A stretch of DNA of 64,000 nucleotides from an uncultured Clostridia bacterium (GTDB lineage Bacteria > Bacillota > Clostridia > Oscillospirales > Oscillospiraceae): the NCBI GenBank assembly GCA_946061515.1, contig CAMGRL010000005.1:1-64000 (forward strand). Direction: 5' to 3'. Positions within the stretch are counted from its first letter, which is position 1. Every line of letters begins with the position of its first letter. This document shows positions 45,636-54,135 of the stretch, piece after piece. The position numbers and the translations under genes were made by a program. Under the pieces are notes generated by a model. That model searched no databases. It saw only the letters and a list, made by a program, of their open reading frames with translations, and was not told the DNA's origin.

Positions 45636-46052
45636 AGAACTGGATGTGATTTTTTGGATAAAACTCCCGGATGCGGGCAAAAACAGTGCGGCGCCTGCTG
45701 CGGCGGCGCCTGTTCGGGCTGCGGCGGCACGCTGCAGCTGACCCAGGGCGAGATCGACCTGCTGTTTCGCTTTGCCCAGATCCCCTTTCTCCCCGTGGCC
45801 CGGCAGGCCGGTTCCGAGCAGCCCGTCTGCATGGAAGAGGGCGAGGCGCGCTGGGAAGAACTGTCGCCCATCATCAGCGCCCTTTCCCAAAAGGGGCTGA
45901 TCCGCCTGGATTATGACCTGCCCCTTACCCATTTTGATTACGCGGAATACCGGGACTTTCCCCTGCGTGGGAGCATGGCCCTGACCGCCGCGGGGCAGCA
46001 GGCGGTAGATCAGCTGGAGATACAGGGAATCGAGGATGAGAGCGATGCTTAA
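45609..46052 (+). CDS. Cys-rich hypothetical protein
   Basis: Up to 147 residues. A Cys-rich N-terminus (CGQKQCGACCGGACSGCGG) may bind metal or Fe-S, and the rest looks like a winged-helix-type domain ending LTAAGQQAVDQLEIQGIE. The start is unsure: the GTG at 45609 lies within the mobile repeat and lacks a ribosome site, and a TTG at 45654 is another option. The repeat may have replaced the original N-terminus. Its end overlaps tcdA, so co-translation is likely. Function unknown. Confidence 0.65.
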   Translation: MLGLNQRFLRTGCDFLDKTPGCGQKQCGACCGGACSGCGGTLQLTQGEIDLLFRFAQIPFLPVARQAGSEQPVCMEEGEARWEELSPIISALSQKGLIRLDYDLPLTHFDYAEYRDFPLRGSMALTAAGQQAVDQLEIQGIEDESDA

Positions 46053-46812
46053 TCAATTTTCAAGGACACAGCTCCTCCTGGGCCAGGAGGGCATGGAAAA
46101 GCTGTACCGGGCAAGGGTTGCGGTGTTCGGGATCGGCGGGGTCGGCGGCTACACCGTGGAGGCTCTGGCCCGCAGCGGCGTGGGTACGCTGGATCTGATC
46201 GACGACGACAAGGTCTGTCTGACCAATCTGAACCGGCAGATCTTCGCTACCCGCAAGACCGTGGGCCAATACAAAGTGGATGTGGCCCAGCAGCGGATAT
46301 TGGAGATCAATCCCAAGGCCGTGGTCCACACCTACAAGACCTTTTACGCACCCCAGACGGCGGAGCAGTTTGACTTCAGCCAATACGACTATGTGGTGGA
46401 CGCCATAGACACCGTCACCGGCAAGCTGGATCTGGTGGAGCAGGCGGAAAAGGCCGGCGTCCCCATCATCAGCAGCATGGGCGCCGGAAACAAGATGGAC
46501 CCCACGGCCTTTGAGGTGGCGGACATCTATGAGACCTCCGTCTGTCCTCTGGCCCGGGTCATGCGCAAGGAGCTGAAAAAGCGGGGCATCAAAAAGCTGA
46601 AGGTGGTCTACTCCAAGGAGCCCCCCATGACCCCCATTGAGGACATGGCCATCAGCTGCCGCACCAACTGCATCTGCCCGCCGGGGACGGCCCGGAAATG
46701 CACCCAGCGGCGGCAGGTGCCGGGCAGCAATGCCTTTGTACCCTCGGTGGTGGGGCTGATCATCGCAGGCGAGGTGGTCAAGGACCTGACCGCCATGGGA
46801 GGCAGACCGTGA
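46036..46812 (+). CDS. tcdA: tRNA threonylcarbamoyladenosine dehydratase (TcdA/ThiF family)
   Basis: 258 residues of the E1-like family. The Rossmann ATP-binding motif FGIGGVGGYTVEALARSGVG is at about 31-50, an Arg finger and DLIDDDK follow, and a Cys-rich segment (CRTNCICPPGTARKC) comes later. TcdA cyclises t6A37 in tRNA to ct6A using ATP. The start is either 46036 or the ATG at 46045. It overlaps the Cys-rich gene at its start and the cysteine desulfurase remnant at its end (GTGA). Confidence 0.9.
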   Translation: MRAMLNQFSRTQLLLGQEGMEKLYRARVAVFGIGGVGGYTVEALARSGVGTLDLIDDDKVCLTNLNRQIFATRKTVGQYKVDVAQQRILEINPKAVVHTYKTFYAPQTAEQFDFSQYDYVVDAIDTVTGKLDLVEQAEKAGVPIISSMGAGNKMDPTAFEVADIYETSVCPLARVMRKELKKRGIKKLKVVYSKEPPMTPIEDMAISCRTNCICPPGTARKCTQRRQVPGSNAFVPSVVGLIIAGEVVKDLTAMGGRP

Positions 46813-47429
46813 TTTATCTGGATTACATGGCCAATACCCCGGCGGACCCTGCCGTGCTGGAGGGTGTGGACACCATGAGTATCGCGCCCCACAAGTTTTA
46901 CGGCCTCAACGGCAGCGGACTGCTGCTGAAACGAAAGGACCTGGTCATTGAGCCCCAGATTCGCGGGGGAAGCAGCACCACCATCTACCGCAGCGGGACC
47001 CCGGCCCTGGCGCTGGCAGTCTCCGTGGAGAAGGCCCTGGCGCTGACGCTAAATAACCAGGCCCGGCGGATACAGGTCGTCAATGAGCTCAACAGGGAAC
47101 TTCGCGCCGCCCTGTCCCGGTACCCGATGGTGCGCATCAACAGCCCGGAGGGCGCCGTGCCTCACATTCTCAATCTCAGCGTTACCGGCGTAAAGGGCAC
47201 CGCTTTCCAGCGGGCACTGGGAGAAGAGGGCGTCTGCGTATCGGTCAAATCTGCCTGCTCCACAGACGGCACCCCCTCCAAGGCGGTGTTCGCCGTCAGC
47301 CGGGACCGGAAAAACGCCCTGTCCTCCTGGCGGATCAGTCTGAGCCATCTGACCACCCGGGAGGAGCTGGCCCAATTCATGCAGGCCTTTGACCGCTGCT
47401 ATCACCGGCTGGCCGCTCACTCCCTCTGA
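46809..47429 (+). pseudogene. Cysteine desulfurase with large internal deletion
   Basis: A 206-codon frame starting at the GTG that overlaps the tcdA stop. The first ~18 residues are the normal NifS/IscS start (IYLDYMANTPADPAVLE). The sequence then jumps to the PLP-lysine region (SIAPHKFYGLNGSG) and runs to a normal C-terminus including the SACSTDGTPSK active-site loop. About 165 residues, including most PLP contacts, are gone without a frameshift. A normal enzyme has ~380. It is unlikely to be active, although Lys and Cys remain. Confidence 0.8.
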
Positions 47430-47436
47430 TAAAAGA

Positions 47437-47467
47437 AAAGCCGCTCTCCTTCACAGAGAGCGGCTTT
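47437..47467. terminator. Bidirectional terminator
   Basis: An AAAGCCGCTCTC/GAGAGCGGCTTT stem lies between the desulfurase remnant and the convergent Rrf2 gene. Confidence 0.85.
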
Positions 47468-47479
47468 GGTATTCTTTTG

Positions 47480-47911
47480 CTATATCACGTAATTGTCACC
47501 GGCGGAGTCCGGCAGTACCAGGTCTGACAGCAGGATACCGTCCAGATACTCGTTGATTACCTTGTCCAGCCCCTGCCACATGGGCAGAGTACGGCATTCC
47601 GCCGCTCTGGTGCAGGGCAAAGCCCCCTCTTCAAGACAGGAGACCGGAGCGAGAGACTCTTCTGTCAAGCGCAGGATCGATCCCACCGTGTACTGCTCGG
47701 GGGCTTTGGTCAGCTTATATCCGCCGCCTTTTCCCCGCAGGCCATCCAGCATTTTCGCCCTTACCAGTATCTTGATGATGCTCTCCAGATATTTTTCCGA
47801 TATCTCCTGCCGCTCCGCGATCTCTTTGAGCGGGATATAACCTTCGCTCTGGTGCTCCACAAGATCGATCATCACGCGCAGAGCGTAGCGCCCCTTCGTT
47901 GAAATCAGCAT
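47480..47911 (-). CDS. Rrf2/IscR-family regulator
   Basis: 143 residues from the ATG at 47911, preceded by GGAGGG; this gives the canonical MLISTKGRYALRVM start. The winged helix fills residues 1-75. Three Cys (CLEEGALPCTRAAEC, about 92-106) match the spacing region that binds a [2Fe-2S] cluster in IscR, so it may sense Fe-S or sulfur status. Its natural target, an isc-type desulfurase, survives only as a deleted remnant next door. It is divergent from pdxS. Confidence 0.88.
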   Translation of the reverse strand: MLISTKGRYALRVMIDLVEHQSEGYIPLKEIAERQEISEKYLESIIKILVRAKMLDGLRGKGGGYKLTKAPEQYTVGSILRLTEESLAPVSCLEEGALPCTRAAECRTLPMWQGLDKVINEYLDGILLSDLVLPDSAGDNYVI

Positions 47912-47939
47912 GTTTGATCCCTCCAAATTGATTAAACCT

Positions 47940-47968
47940 ATTATACAACACGGTTTATAGGGTTTCAA
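47940..47968 (-). promoter_or_regulatory. Promoter of Rrf2 gene
   Basis: TTGAAA (47963-47968) and a perfect TATAAT (47940-47945) on the minus strand are 17 bp apart, about 30 bp before the ribosome site. Autoregulation, common in this family, would act here. Confidence 0.8.
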
Positions 47969-48072
47969 GAATTTTTTATCTGACCTTATACTTTTAACCT
48001 GAACTGGTTATTTCAATATGCTCAGAATTTGATATTATATTCCTACCATTTCGGTATGGAGGTAGCAAAAAA

Positions 48073-48948
48073 ATGGAGAAATCAAGATATGAACTGAATA
48101 AAGAACTTGCCCAAATGCTCAAGGGCGGCGTCATCATGGACGTGACCACGCCGGAGCAGGCCCGGATCGCTGAGGCGGCAGGCGCCTGCGCGGTCATGGC
48201 GCTGGAGCGTATCCCTGCGGATATCCGCGCCGCCGGCGGCGTGTCCCGTATGAGCGACCCGAAGATGATCAAGGGCATACAGGAAGCGGTGTCCATCCCG
48301 GTCATGGCCAAGTGCCGTATTGGCCACTTTGTGGAGGCCCAGATTCTGGAGGCCATTGAGATCGACTACATCGACGAGAGCGAGGTCCTCTCCCCCGCCG
48401 ACGATGTGTATCATATCGACAAGACCAAATTCAAAGTGCCCTTTGTCTGCGGCGCCAGGGATCTGGGCGAGGCTCTGCGCCGCATCGCCGAGGGCGCATC
48501 CATGATCCGCACCAAGGGCGAGCCGGGCACCGGCGACGTGGTGCAGGCTGTGCGCCACATGCGCGCCATGAACGCGGATATCCGCCGGGTGCAGAATCTC
48601 CGGGAGGACGAGCTGTTTGAGGCGGCAAAGCAGCTTCAGGTTCCGGTGGAACTGCTGCGCTATGTCCATGAAAACGGCAAGCTCCCTGTGGTGAACTTTG
48701 CCGCAGGCGGCGTGGCCACCCCTTCCGACGCTGCGCTGATGATGCAGCTGGGCGCGGAGGGCGTGTTTGTTGGCTCCGGCATCTTCAAGTCCGGCAACCC
48801 GGCAAAGCGGGCCGCCGCTATCGTCCAGTCCGTCACCAACTACACCGACGCCAAGCTGATCGCCAGGCTGTCTGAGGATCTGGGCGAGGCCATGGTGGGC
48901 ATCAACGAAAACGAGATCGCCCTGCTGATGGCGGAGCGGGGAAAATAA
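48073..48948 (+). CDS. pdxS: Pyridoxal 5'-phosphate synthase, PdxS subunit
   Basis: 291 residues, full length. Family motifs are all seen: [31 protein letters not shown] with the catalytic Lys (about 78), and [20 protein letters not shown] with the phosphate-binding Gly motif. PdxS condenses ribose 5-phosphate, glyceraldehyde 3-phosphate and ammonia to PLP. A GGAGG site lies 9-10 bases before the ATG. pdxT follows after one base. Confidence 0.97.
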   Translation: MEKSRYELNKELAQMLKGGVIMDVTTPEQARIAEAAGACAVMALERIPADIRAAGGVSRMSDPKMIKGIQEAVSIPVMAKCRIGHFVEAQILEAIEIDYIDESEVLSPADDVYHIDKTKFKVPFVCGARDLGEALRRIAEGASMIRTKGEPGTGDVVQAVRHMRAMNADIRRVQNLREDELFEAAKQLQVPVELLRYVHENGKLPVVNFAAGGVATPSDAALMMQLGAEGVFVGSGIFKSGNPAKRAAAIVQSVTNYTDAKLIARLSEDLGEAMVGINENEIALLMAERGK

Positions 48949-48949
48949 A

Positions 48950-49519
48950 ATGCGTATCGGTATACTTGCGCTCCAGGGCGCCTTTGTGGAGCACGCCGCC
49001 ATGCTGGACCGGCTGGGCGCGGAGCATTTTGAGATCCGCCAGCGCCGGGACATCGACCGCAGTTTTGACGGCCTGATCCTCCCCGGCGGCGAGAGCACCG
49101 TTATGCGCAAGCTCCTGCACGATCTGGACCTGTTCGCCCCTTTGCAGCAGCAGATCCGGGAGGGGCTGCCCGTATTCGGCACCTGCGCGGGGCTGATTTT
49201 GCTGGCAAAGTCCGTGGAGGGCGGGACGCCCTGCTTTGAGACCATGGATATCTCCGTCCTGCGCAACGCCTACGGCCGTCAGCCGGGCAGCTTTTACGCC
49301 GAAGAGCACATGGAGGGCCTGGGCCGGGTGCCCATGACCTTTATCCGCGCCCCCTATATCCGCTCGGTCTCCGGTTCGGCGGAGGTGCTGGCCGTGGTGG
49401 ACGGAAATATCGTAGCCGCCCGCCAGGGAAATCAGCTGGTCACCGCCTTCCACCCGGAGCTCTGCGATGATCTGCGGGTACATCTGGTTTTTCTGAACAT
49501 GATCCGGAATAAAAATTGA
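48950..49519 (+). CDS. pdxT: Pyridoxal 5'-phosphate synthase, PdxT glutaminase subunit
   Basis: 189 residues. The glutaminase nucleophile is in FGTCAGLILLA (Cys about 78), the oxyanion motif is PGGEST, and the His-Glu pair is in AFHPEL (about 170-172). It hydrolyses glutamine and channels ammonia to PdxS. It is followed by a long perfect terminator hairpin. Confidence 0.97.
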   Translation: MRIGILALQGAFVEHAAMLDRLGAEHFEIRQRRDIDRSFDGLILPGGESTVMRKLLHDLDLFAPLQQQIREGLPVFGTCAGLILLAKSVEGGTPCFETMDISVLRNAYGRQPGSFYAEEHMEGLGRVPMTFIRAPYIRSVSGSAEVLAVVDGNIVAARQGNQLVTAFHPELCDDLRVHLVFLNMIRNKN

Positions 49520-49523
49520 AGTC

Positions 49524-49569
49524 CTGATAAGAAATTGCCGCCGGAAAACCGGCGGCAATTTCTTATCAG
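49524..49569. terminator. Bidirectional terminator
   Basis: CTGATAAGAAATTGCCGCCGG pairs perfectly with its complement, a 21-bp stem with an AAAA loop. It lies between pdxT and the convergent lipoprotein gene, touching the stop of the latter. Confidence 0.92.
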
Positions 49570-51740
49570 CCCTGCTCCGCTTTGAAAACGCTGAGCCGGG
49601 AGGCAATATCATTTGACACCTGTTCCAGGCTTTTTTCCCCGGAAAAATAGCTCTGGGCCAGCGCGTATACCGTGTCATACAGCTCATCGCCGCCCCGGCA
49701 CACGCCATCTGCGCTGTCAATGAGGTTCTGAAACAGCTCATCGTAGTACAGAGGATCGTAGGCATACTCCACGCCATTGGCTATCAGAACGCCGCCGGCG
49801 TTTTTCGCCGCCTCCGCCGCCAGCTCCAGGGCTGAGGCAGTAATGGGTATCCCACCTCTCAGGAAAACGGCGTTCCCAAACGCGGAAACCAGATAGCGGT
49901 CCGAAAGCATAAAGTGCAGAAAGGCCCAAGCTCCCTCTTTGTTCGCCGCGTTCAGGGGGATCATCAGCTCCCCGTTTGGGCGGAGGAACAGCTGCCCCTG
50001 TGCGCCATCGGGCAGGCCCAGAAAACTGATTTTTTCCCCGAAATACATCTCCTCACCGGCCAGACCCACCGAGCTTGTGTCTCCGCTGCTCCAGATGGGG
50101 CCGGTGATGTTCACCAGTTCAAAGCGCTGCTCCCCGGAGAGGATCTGCTCATGGTCGACCATGTCCGGCATTTCTTCCTCTGCTGTGTTTTCCAAAGTCT
50201 CCGGCAAAAGGGCGGCAAAGCTCAGGATATCCGCCACTTGTTCGGCGGTATAGTCCCGCTTGTCGTTGGCAAAGACCCACAGCAAGAAATTTCCCCGGGT
50301 CACGCTGCCGGCAAAGACCCGCTCCCCGCCGCCCGCCAGTGCGGCCAGATCGGAAAAGCGCTCCACAGTCTGCCCCTCCAGCAGAGAAGCCGGGCCCAGA
50401 ATGGCGGTGATGCTGAAGCTGGGGATCAGGCTCAGAAGCTTTCCCTCGGACAGCATGGCCTTCAGCGGCCCTTGCAGCAGGCAGTCCGTCCCCATGTCTC
50501 TTTCCATATAGGGCAGCAGGTCCACACAGTTGGCCGCGGTGAGCATCCCGGCGTCAAAGCCGCCCATATCCACAATATCCGGCGCCGCGCCTGCGGCAAT
50601 GTCCGCGTTCAACGCCGCCTGGGGGTCCGGACAGTCGGCGTAGTTCTTTACCACGATTTCATACTGGAGATTCACGGTGTTGAAATCCAGAATTTCCTCC
50701 TGATACCGGCCATACTGGTTATAAAAGTCCTCCGGTATGGCTTCGTTGATGGCCAGGACAAGCTGCTGCTTTTCCGGGGGCAGGGAATTTTTGTCCACCG
50801 GGTAGGCCATCCGGTAGGGGCTGGCCTCATTGCGCATATCAAAGAAAAAGAAGCTGTCGCTGCCGCCGATGGGCACCGGGGCTGACTGGTCGGAGAGATA
50901 CAGCTTGTCATAGCGGAAAAGGGCCTCCCGCTCCCCGCCGCCGATGGGGCGGCGGTACACGCAGACGCCGTCCGACAGATAGAGCTGTCCCTGATTGATG
51001 CCGCACAAATAGCAGTCCTCATCCACACTGTCCACCCGGTTGAGGGCAAAGCTCTCCCCGTCATAGGCAAAGATGTCGTAGCTGTCTCTCCCCGTAAAAT
51101 AAATCTCGGCTCCGTCCCGGCGCAGTTCAAACCACTCGCTCAGTTCACCGGTGTGGAGCAGATTTCCGCCGGTGTCGTAAACCTCCAGGGAGTAATGGCC
51201 GGCGTTGTCCTCGTCCCAATATTGTTTTGTGATGAGAAGCTGTTCATTGGCGGCGATCAGCGCCGCCGTCCCCTGCTCCGTGCGGAAGCGGAAAATTTCT
51301 GTCTCCACGCCGCCCTCGTCCAGACGGAAAACGGTATAATCCATGTGACGGTCGTTAGGGTCCCCCTTGTTTTCCCGGCCGTCCAGTTTCCACAGGGTCC
51401 CGTCCGGGGCAATGCCGCCAAACTGCACTTGCCCCAACGCCCGGAGGAAGTGTCCCTGGGCGTCAAATTCATAGGTTTCATCGTCCATATCCCTGACATA
51501 AAGGCCCCTGGGTGAAGTGGCAAAGGAGATGGGATAGTTCATGGGCCGGTCAAATTCAAAGATCCCTGGTACATACACCGTCTCAAAAGTTTCTCCGTCG
51601 GGCGTAAGGTTCTCCTCTCCGCCCACCACCCGGGCGCCCTCCTGCTCACCGCTGTCCTTTTTCCCGCAGCCGGTCAGCCCCAGAGAGAGCAGCAGGGCGG
51701 CAGCAAGCAGGGCTGCAAGACCGCGCTTTTTCCTGTTCAT
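49566..51740 (-). CDS. Solute-binding lipoprotein with N-terminal beta-propeller-like region
   Basis: 724 residues. A signal peptide ends in a lipobox (LGLTGC, Cys about 25). Residues ~55-325 show repeated beta-strand units suggestive of a propeller. Residues ~330-715 resemble an ABC-type family 1 extracellular substrate-binding domain (PDIVDMGGFDAG and AWAFLHFML motifs). No permease or ATPase gene is adjacent, so it may use a distant transporter or act as a sensor. It is monocistronic. The substrate is probably a sugar or oligomer by family (inference). Confidence 0.78.
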   Translation of the reverse strand: MNRKKRGLAALLAAALLLSLGLTGCGKKDSGEQEGARVVGGEENLTPDGETFETVYVPGIFEFDRPMNYPISFATSPRGLYVRDMDDETYEFDAQGHFLRALGQVQFGGIAPDGTLWKLDGRENKGDPNDRHMDYTVFRLDEGGVETEIFRFRTEQGTAALIAANEQLLITKQYWDEDNAGHYSLEVYDTGGNLLHTGELSEWFELRRDGAEIYFTGRDSYDIFAYDGESFALNRVDSVDEDCYLCGINQGQLYLSDGVCVYRRPIGGGEREALFRYDKLYLSDQSAPVPIGGSDSFFFFDMRNEASPYRMAYPVDKNSLPPEKQQLVLAINEAIPEDFYNQYGRYQEEILDFNTVNLQYEIVVKNYADCPDPQAALNADIAAGAAPDIVDMGGFDAGMLTAANCVDLLPYMERDMGTDCLLQGPLKAMLSEGKLLSLIPSFSITAILGPASLLEGQTVERFSDLAALAGGGERVFAGSVTRGNFLLWVFANDKRDYTAEQVADILSFAALLPETLENTAEEEMPDMVDHEQILSGEQRFELVNITGPIWSSGDTSSVGLAGEEMYFGEKISFLGLPDGAQGQLFLRPNGELMIPLNAANKEGAWAFLHFMLSDRYLVSAFGNAVFLRGGIPITASALELAAEAAKNAGGVLIANGVEYAYDPLYYDELFQNLIDSADGVCRGGDELYDTVYALAQSYFSGEKSLEQVSNDIASRLSVFKAEQG

Positions 51741-51846
51741 GTTTTCGCCTTCCCTTCACAATCAGATTCACCGGTTTTTTATATGGTAGCAAAGTCTTGC
51801 ATACTTTCGGCAAATTTCAGATGAACAAACGATGAACAATCTTGCT

Positions 51847-52126
51847 TTATCTCCGGTAAAATGCCTCTATGGCCCGGGCGAAGAATGCTGAAGCGCCCGG
51901 GCCGTATTTCCGGTCGATCTCCGGGGCCACCAGCTCGCTGCGGTAAGACCGGGCCAGGGAGAGCATCATGCCCTCTTCCTCCTTCATCTGCAAAAGTTGC
52001 TTCATCACAAAGCCGGTATCCCGCCTCGCTTTTCTCCGTGGGTCTGAGCAGCCCGATCTCATCGTAATAGTGAAGCGTGCGCACGCTGATGCCTGTGATG
52101 GCTGAAATTTCTTTTACCGTTCTCAT
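51847..52126 (-). pseudogene. Frameshifted and shortened MerR/TipA-type regulator
   Basis: The first ~45 codons encode a normal MerR helix-turn-helix start (VKEISAITGISVRTLHYYDEIGLLRP). The frame then loses similarity, while another frame resumes with the end of a TipAS-like ligand domain (EIDRKYGPGASAFFARAIEAF), stopping at 51847. Nearly 150 residues between the two are missing and the frames differ, so it is a pseudogene with a deletion. Confidence 0.78.
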
Positions 52127-52283
52127 GTTCTCCGGCCTCCCTGTTCCTGATGTTTACACTATGACGTTCTGTGAGAGTCAAGGATTTTTTTGCGATTTTT
52201 CCGGCTTTTCTTTTCCAGCGCAGCCGGTTCTACCGCTGGTCGGTTGCGTTTTTGGCCCTCTCATTTAAATATTTGCATAAAAC

Positions 52284-52314
52284 TATCCCTGCGCGGCTGG
52301 GCCGCGCAGGGATA
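52284..52314 (-). terminator. Terminator of dehydratase operon
   Basis: A TATCCCTGCGCGGC/GCCGCGCAGGGATA stem lies 14 bp past the last gene's stop on the minus strand. Confidence 0.85.
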
Positions 52315-52327
52315 AGTTCTGACTGGG

Positions 52328-52510
52328 TTAAATTTTTCTGTCTCTCACCTGAGAGTCGTAGTGCTTGTTCAGGAAGGGGCGGATCACATAGTAGATGAGC
52401 TTGTTCTCCCCGTTGAACATGTACAGGGCAAAGGTGGCCACAAAGGCAATCAGCGCCACAAGCAGGGTCTTGCCCAATATCTTGAATAAAACTTTCCAAA
52501 ATTTCTTCAT
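52328..52510 (-). CDS. Small single-pass membrane protein of dehydratase operon
   Basis: 60 residues: a basic start (MKKFWKVLFKILGK), one membrane helix (TLLVALIAFVATFALYMF) and a charged C-terminal tail ending RDRKI. An AAAGGCGG-type site precedes the ATG. It is the last gene of the operon, 16 bp after the large dehydratase subunit. No known family comes to mind. Its place suggests it anchors or regulates the enzyme. Confidence 0.68.
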   Translation of the reverse strand: MKKFWKVLFKILGKTLLVALIAFVATFALYMFNGENKLIYYVIRPFLNKHYDSQVRDRKI

Positions 52511-52526
52511 TGCCTATCCGCCTTTC

Positions 52527-54134
52527 TTAATATGCCTCGGAGTCGTCAAACTCAACGATGGTGGGGTCAAGAGGCTTCTCGTTGAGCACAACGGACATAT
52601 AGTTGTTGACGCAGTTTCTCATGGCCTGGCGGGAGACGGTGCGGCAGTCCTCCAGATCGTGCTCGATGAAGATGAAGTGGAAGCCCAGATCTCTGGCCTG
52701 CTCCTCCATGACCGCGTGGACGCCCAGCATACCCTTGCAGGCGATGTTGTCGTTGAAGAGGACCATGTCGCAGTTGAAGTTCTTTGCCCACTCCCACACG
52801 GCGTTCACATTGTCCCAGCCGCCTACGGCGTGGTGGCGCATAACGCCCTTTTCGGAGAAGAGGGCCAGATCCTTGATGGCCTGCTCCGGGTCGTCGGTGC
52901 TGATCATGTTGTGGCCCATGGTGGAGTCCATATTCAGCACGATATTGATGCCCCAGCAGTTCTGTACCCAGGTGGGGAAGTCGGTGTAGTACACGGCGGA
53001 GGGGCCCCACAGGAAGGCGCGGTGGCGGGTCTTGCCGCCGAAGGGCTGGTACCGCTCCTCGTAGGCCTTGCGCATGATCTTGATGACCTTCCGGTCGGTC
53101 TTGGTGAAGTAGTCTTCCTGGCCGTTGACAGAGGCCCAGGAGTACAGCCGGTACAGGGTCTCCGCAATGCCCACCAGAGCGGAATAGGGGGTCTTGAAGT
53201 AGTCCCACTTCTCCAGCTCGATGGTGTTCTGCTCGTTCATATGCTTTGCCCGGGCAAACAGCGCGTCCCAATCGTACTTTACGCCGTATTCCTTCTCGAT
53301 AAAGTCGATGGCGTCTTTCAGCTCCTGGGTGGAGTAGGGGTGTGCGCCCGGCTCGTTGTGGATCATGGCCATGGTGACGGGCTGGTCAGGCAGACCCAGA
53401 CGGCGGCGCTGGAACATAGAGGTGGCCTCAGAGGCGTTGCAGGGCATGTTGGTGGTCAGGAAGGCCTTGCCGAAGATGGGGAAGGCGTCGTCAATGGCCA
53501 CGCCGGTCTCCGCCGCGCAGCGGGAGCACACGTCGGCAGGCAGGCCGTAGGCCTCGGCCACGTCGATGTAGTAGGGCTCGATGTGCTGGTCAACGTCGCA
53601 GATGATGAACTCAGGCAGGGTCTGCAGGGGGATGGGGATCAGCTCTTTGAAGCCGGCCATGAACAGCGGAGGCAGCACCTCGTCCATGGGTACCATCACG
53701 TCGCTGAGGGGGCCGCCGCCCAGGCGCTTGTCGTTTGCCAGGACCAGGGCGATCTTCTTGGTCAGGCTCTGCACGATGGCGTGCATGTTCTTGTGGGCAA
53801 CACGCAGCTCATAGCCCCGGTAGCCCTCGAACAGGCGGTCGATAAACATGAAGGTGCCCAGATAGGAGCCCATCCAGCGGTATTCCCAGAAGCCCTTCAG
53901 GCAGGGGATGGGGGCGGAGCCCACCATCAGCGCCATGGAGCCCAGGTTCTTCAGCCACTGGGTGTAGTCATAGAAGGTGTCCTTCACGCCGCGCCATTCG
54001 CGGTATTTGGCAACGCCGGTCTTGTCGTAATAGCGGTCACGCTGGCCGCCCAGACCGTTCTCGGCCCGCCAGATGGGATCAAAGCGCTGAAGCTTTTTAT
54101 CAATGGAAGCGATAAGCTTGTCAGTTATCTTCAT
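52527..54134 (-). CDS. 2-hydroxyacyl-CoA dehydratase family protein, large subunit
   Basis: 535 residues from the ATG at 54134; longer reading into the upstream gene is spurious. The sequence belongs to the HgdB/BcrB-type family (pfam 2-hydroxyglutaryl-CoA dehydratase D-component), with Cys residues in TTNMPCNASEATS and near VDVCSRC-like positions that can bind a 4Fe-4S cluster. It is longer than the usual 380-480. The enzymes dehydrate (R)-2-hydroxyacyl-CoA by a ketyl radical after ATP-driven activation. It starts one base after the partner subunit ends. Confidence 0.82.
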   Translation of the reverse strand: MKITDKLIASIDKKLQRFDPIWRAENGLGGQRDRYYDKTGVAKYREWRGVKDTFYDYTQWLKNLGSMALMVGSAPIPCLKGFWEYRWMGSYLGTFMFIDRLFEGYRGYELRVAHKNMHAIVQSLTKKIALVLANDKRLGGGPLSDVMVPMDEVLPPLFMAGFKELIPIPLQTLPEFIICDVDQHIEPYYIDVAEAYGLPADVCSRCAAETGVAIDDAFPIFGKAFLTTNMPCNASEATSMFQRRRLGLPDQPVTMAMIHNEPGAHPYSTQELKDAIDFIEKEYGVKYDWDALFARAKHMNEQNTIELEKWDYFKTPYSALVGIAETLYRLYSWASVNGQEDYFTKTDRKVIKIMRKAYEERYQPFGGKTRHRAFLWGPSAVYYTDFPTWVQNCWGINIVLNMDSTMGHNMISTDDPEQAIKDLALFSEKGVMRHHAVGGWDNVNAVWEWAKNFNCDMVLFNDNIACKGMLGVHAVMEEQARDLGFHFIFIEHDLEDCRTVSRQAMRNCVNNYMSVVLNEKPLDPTIVEFDDSEAY

Positions 54135-54135
54135 T

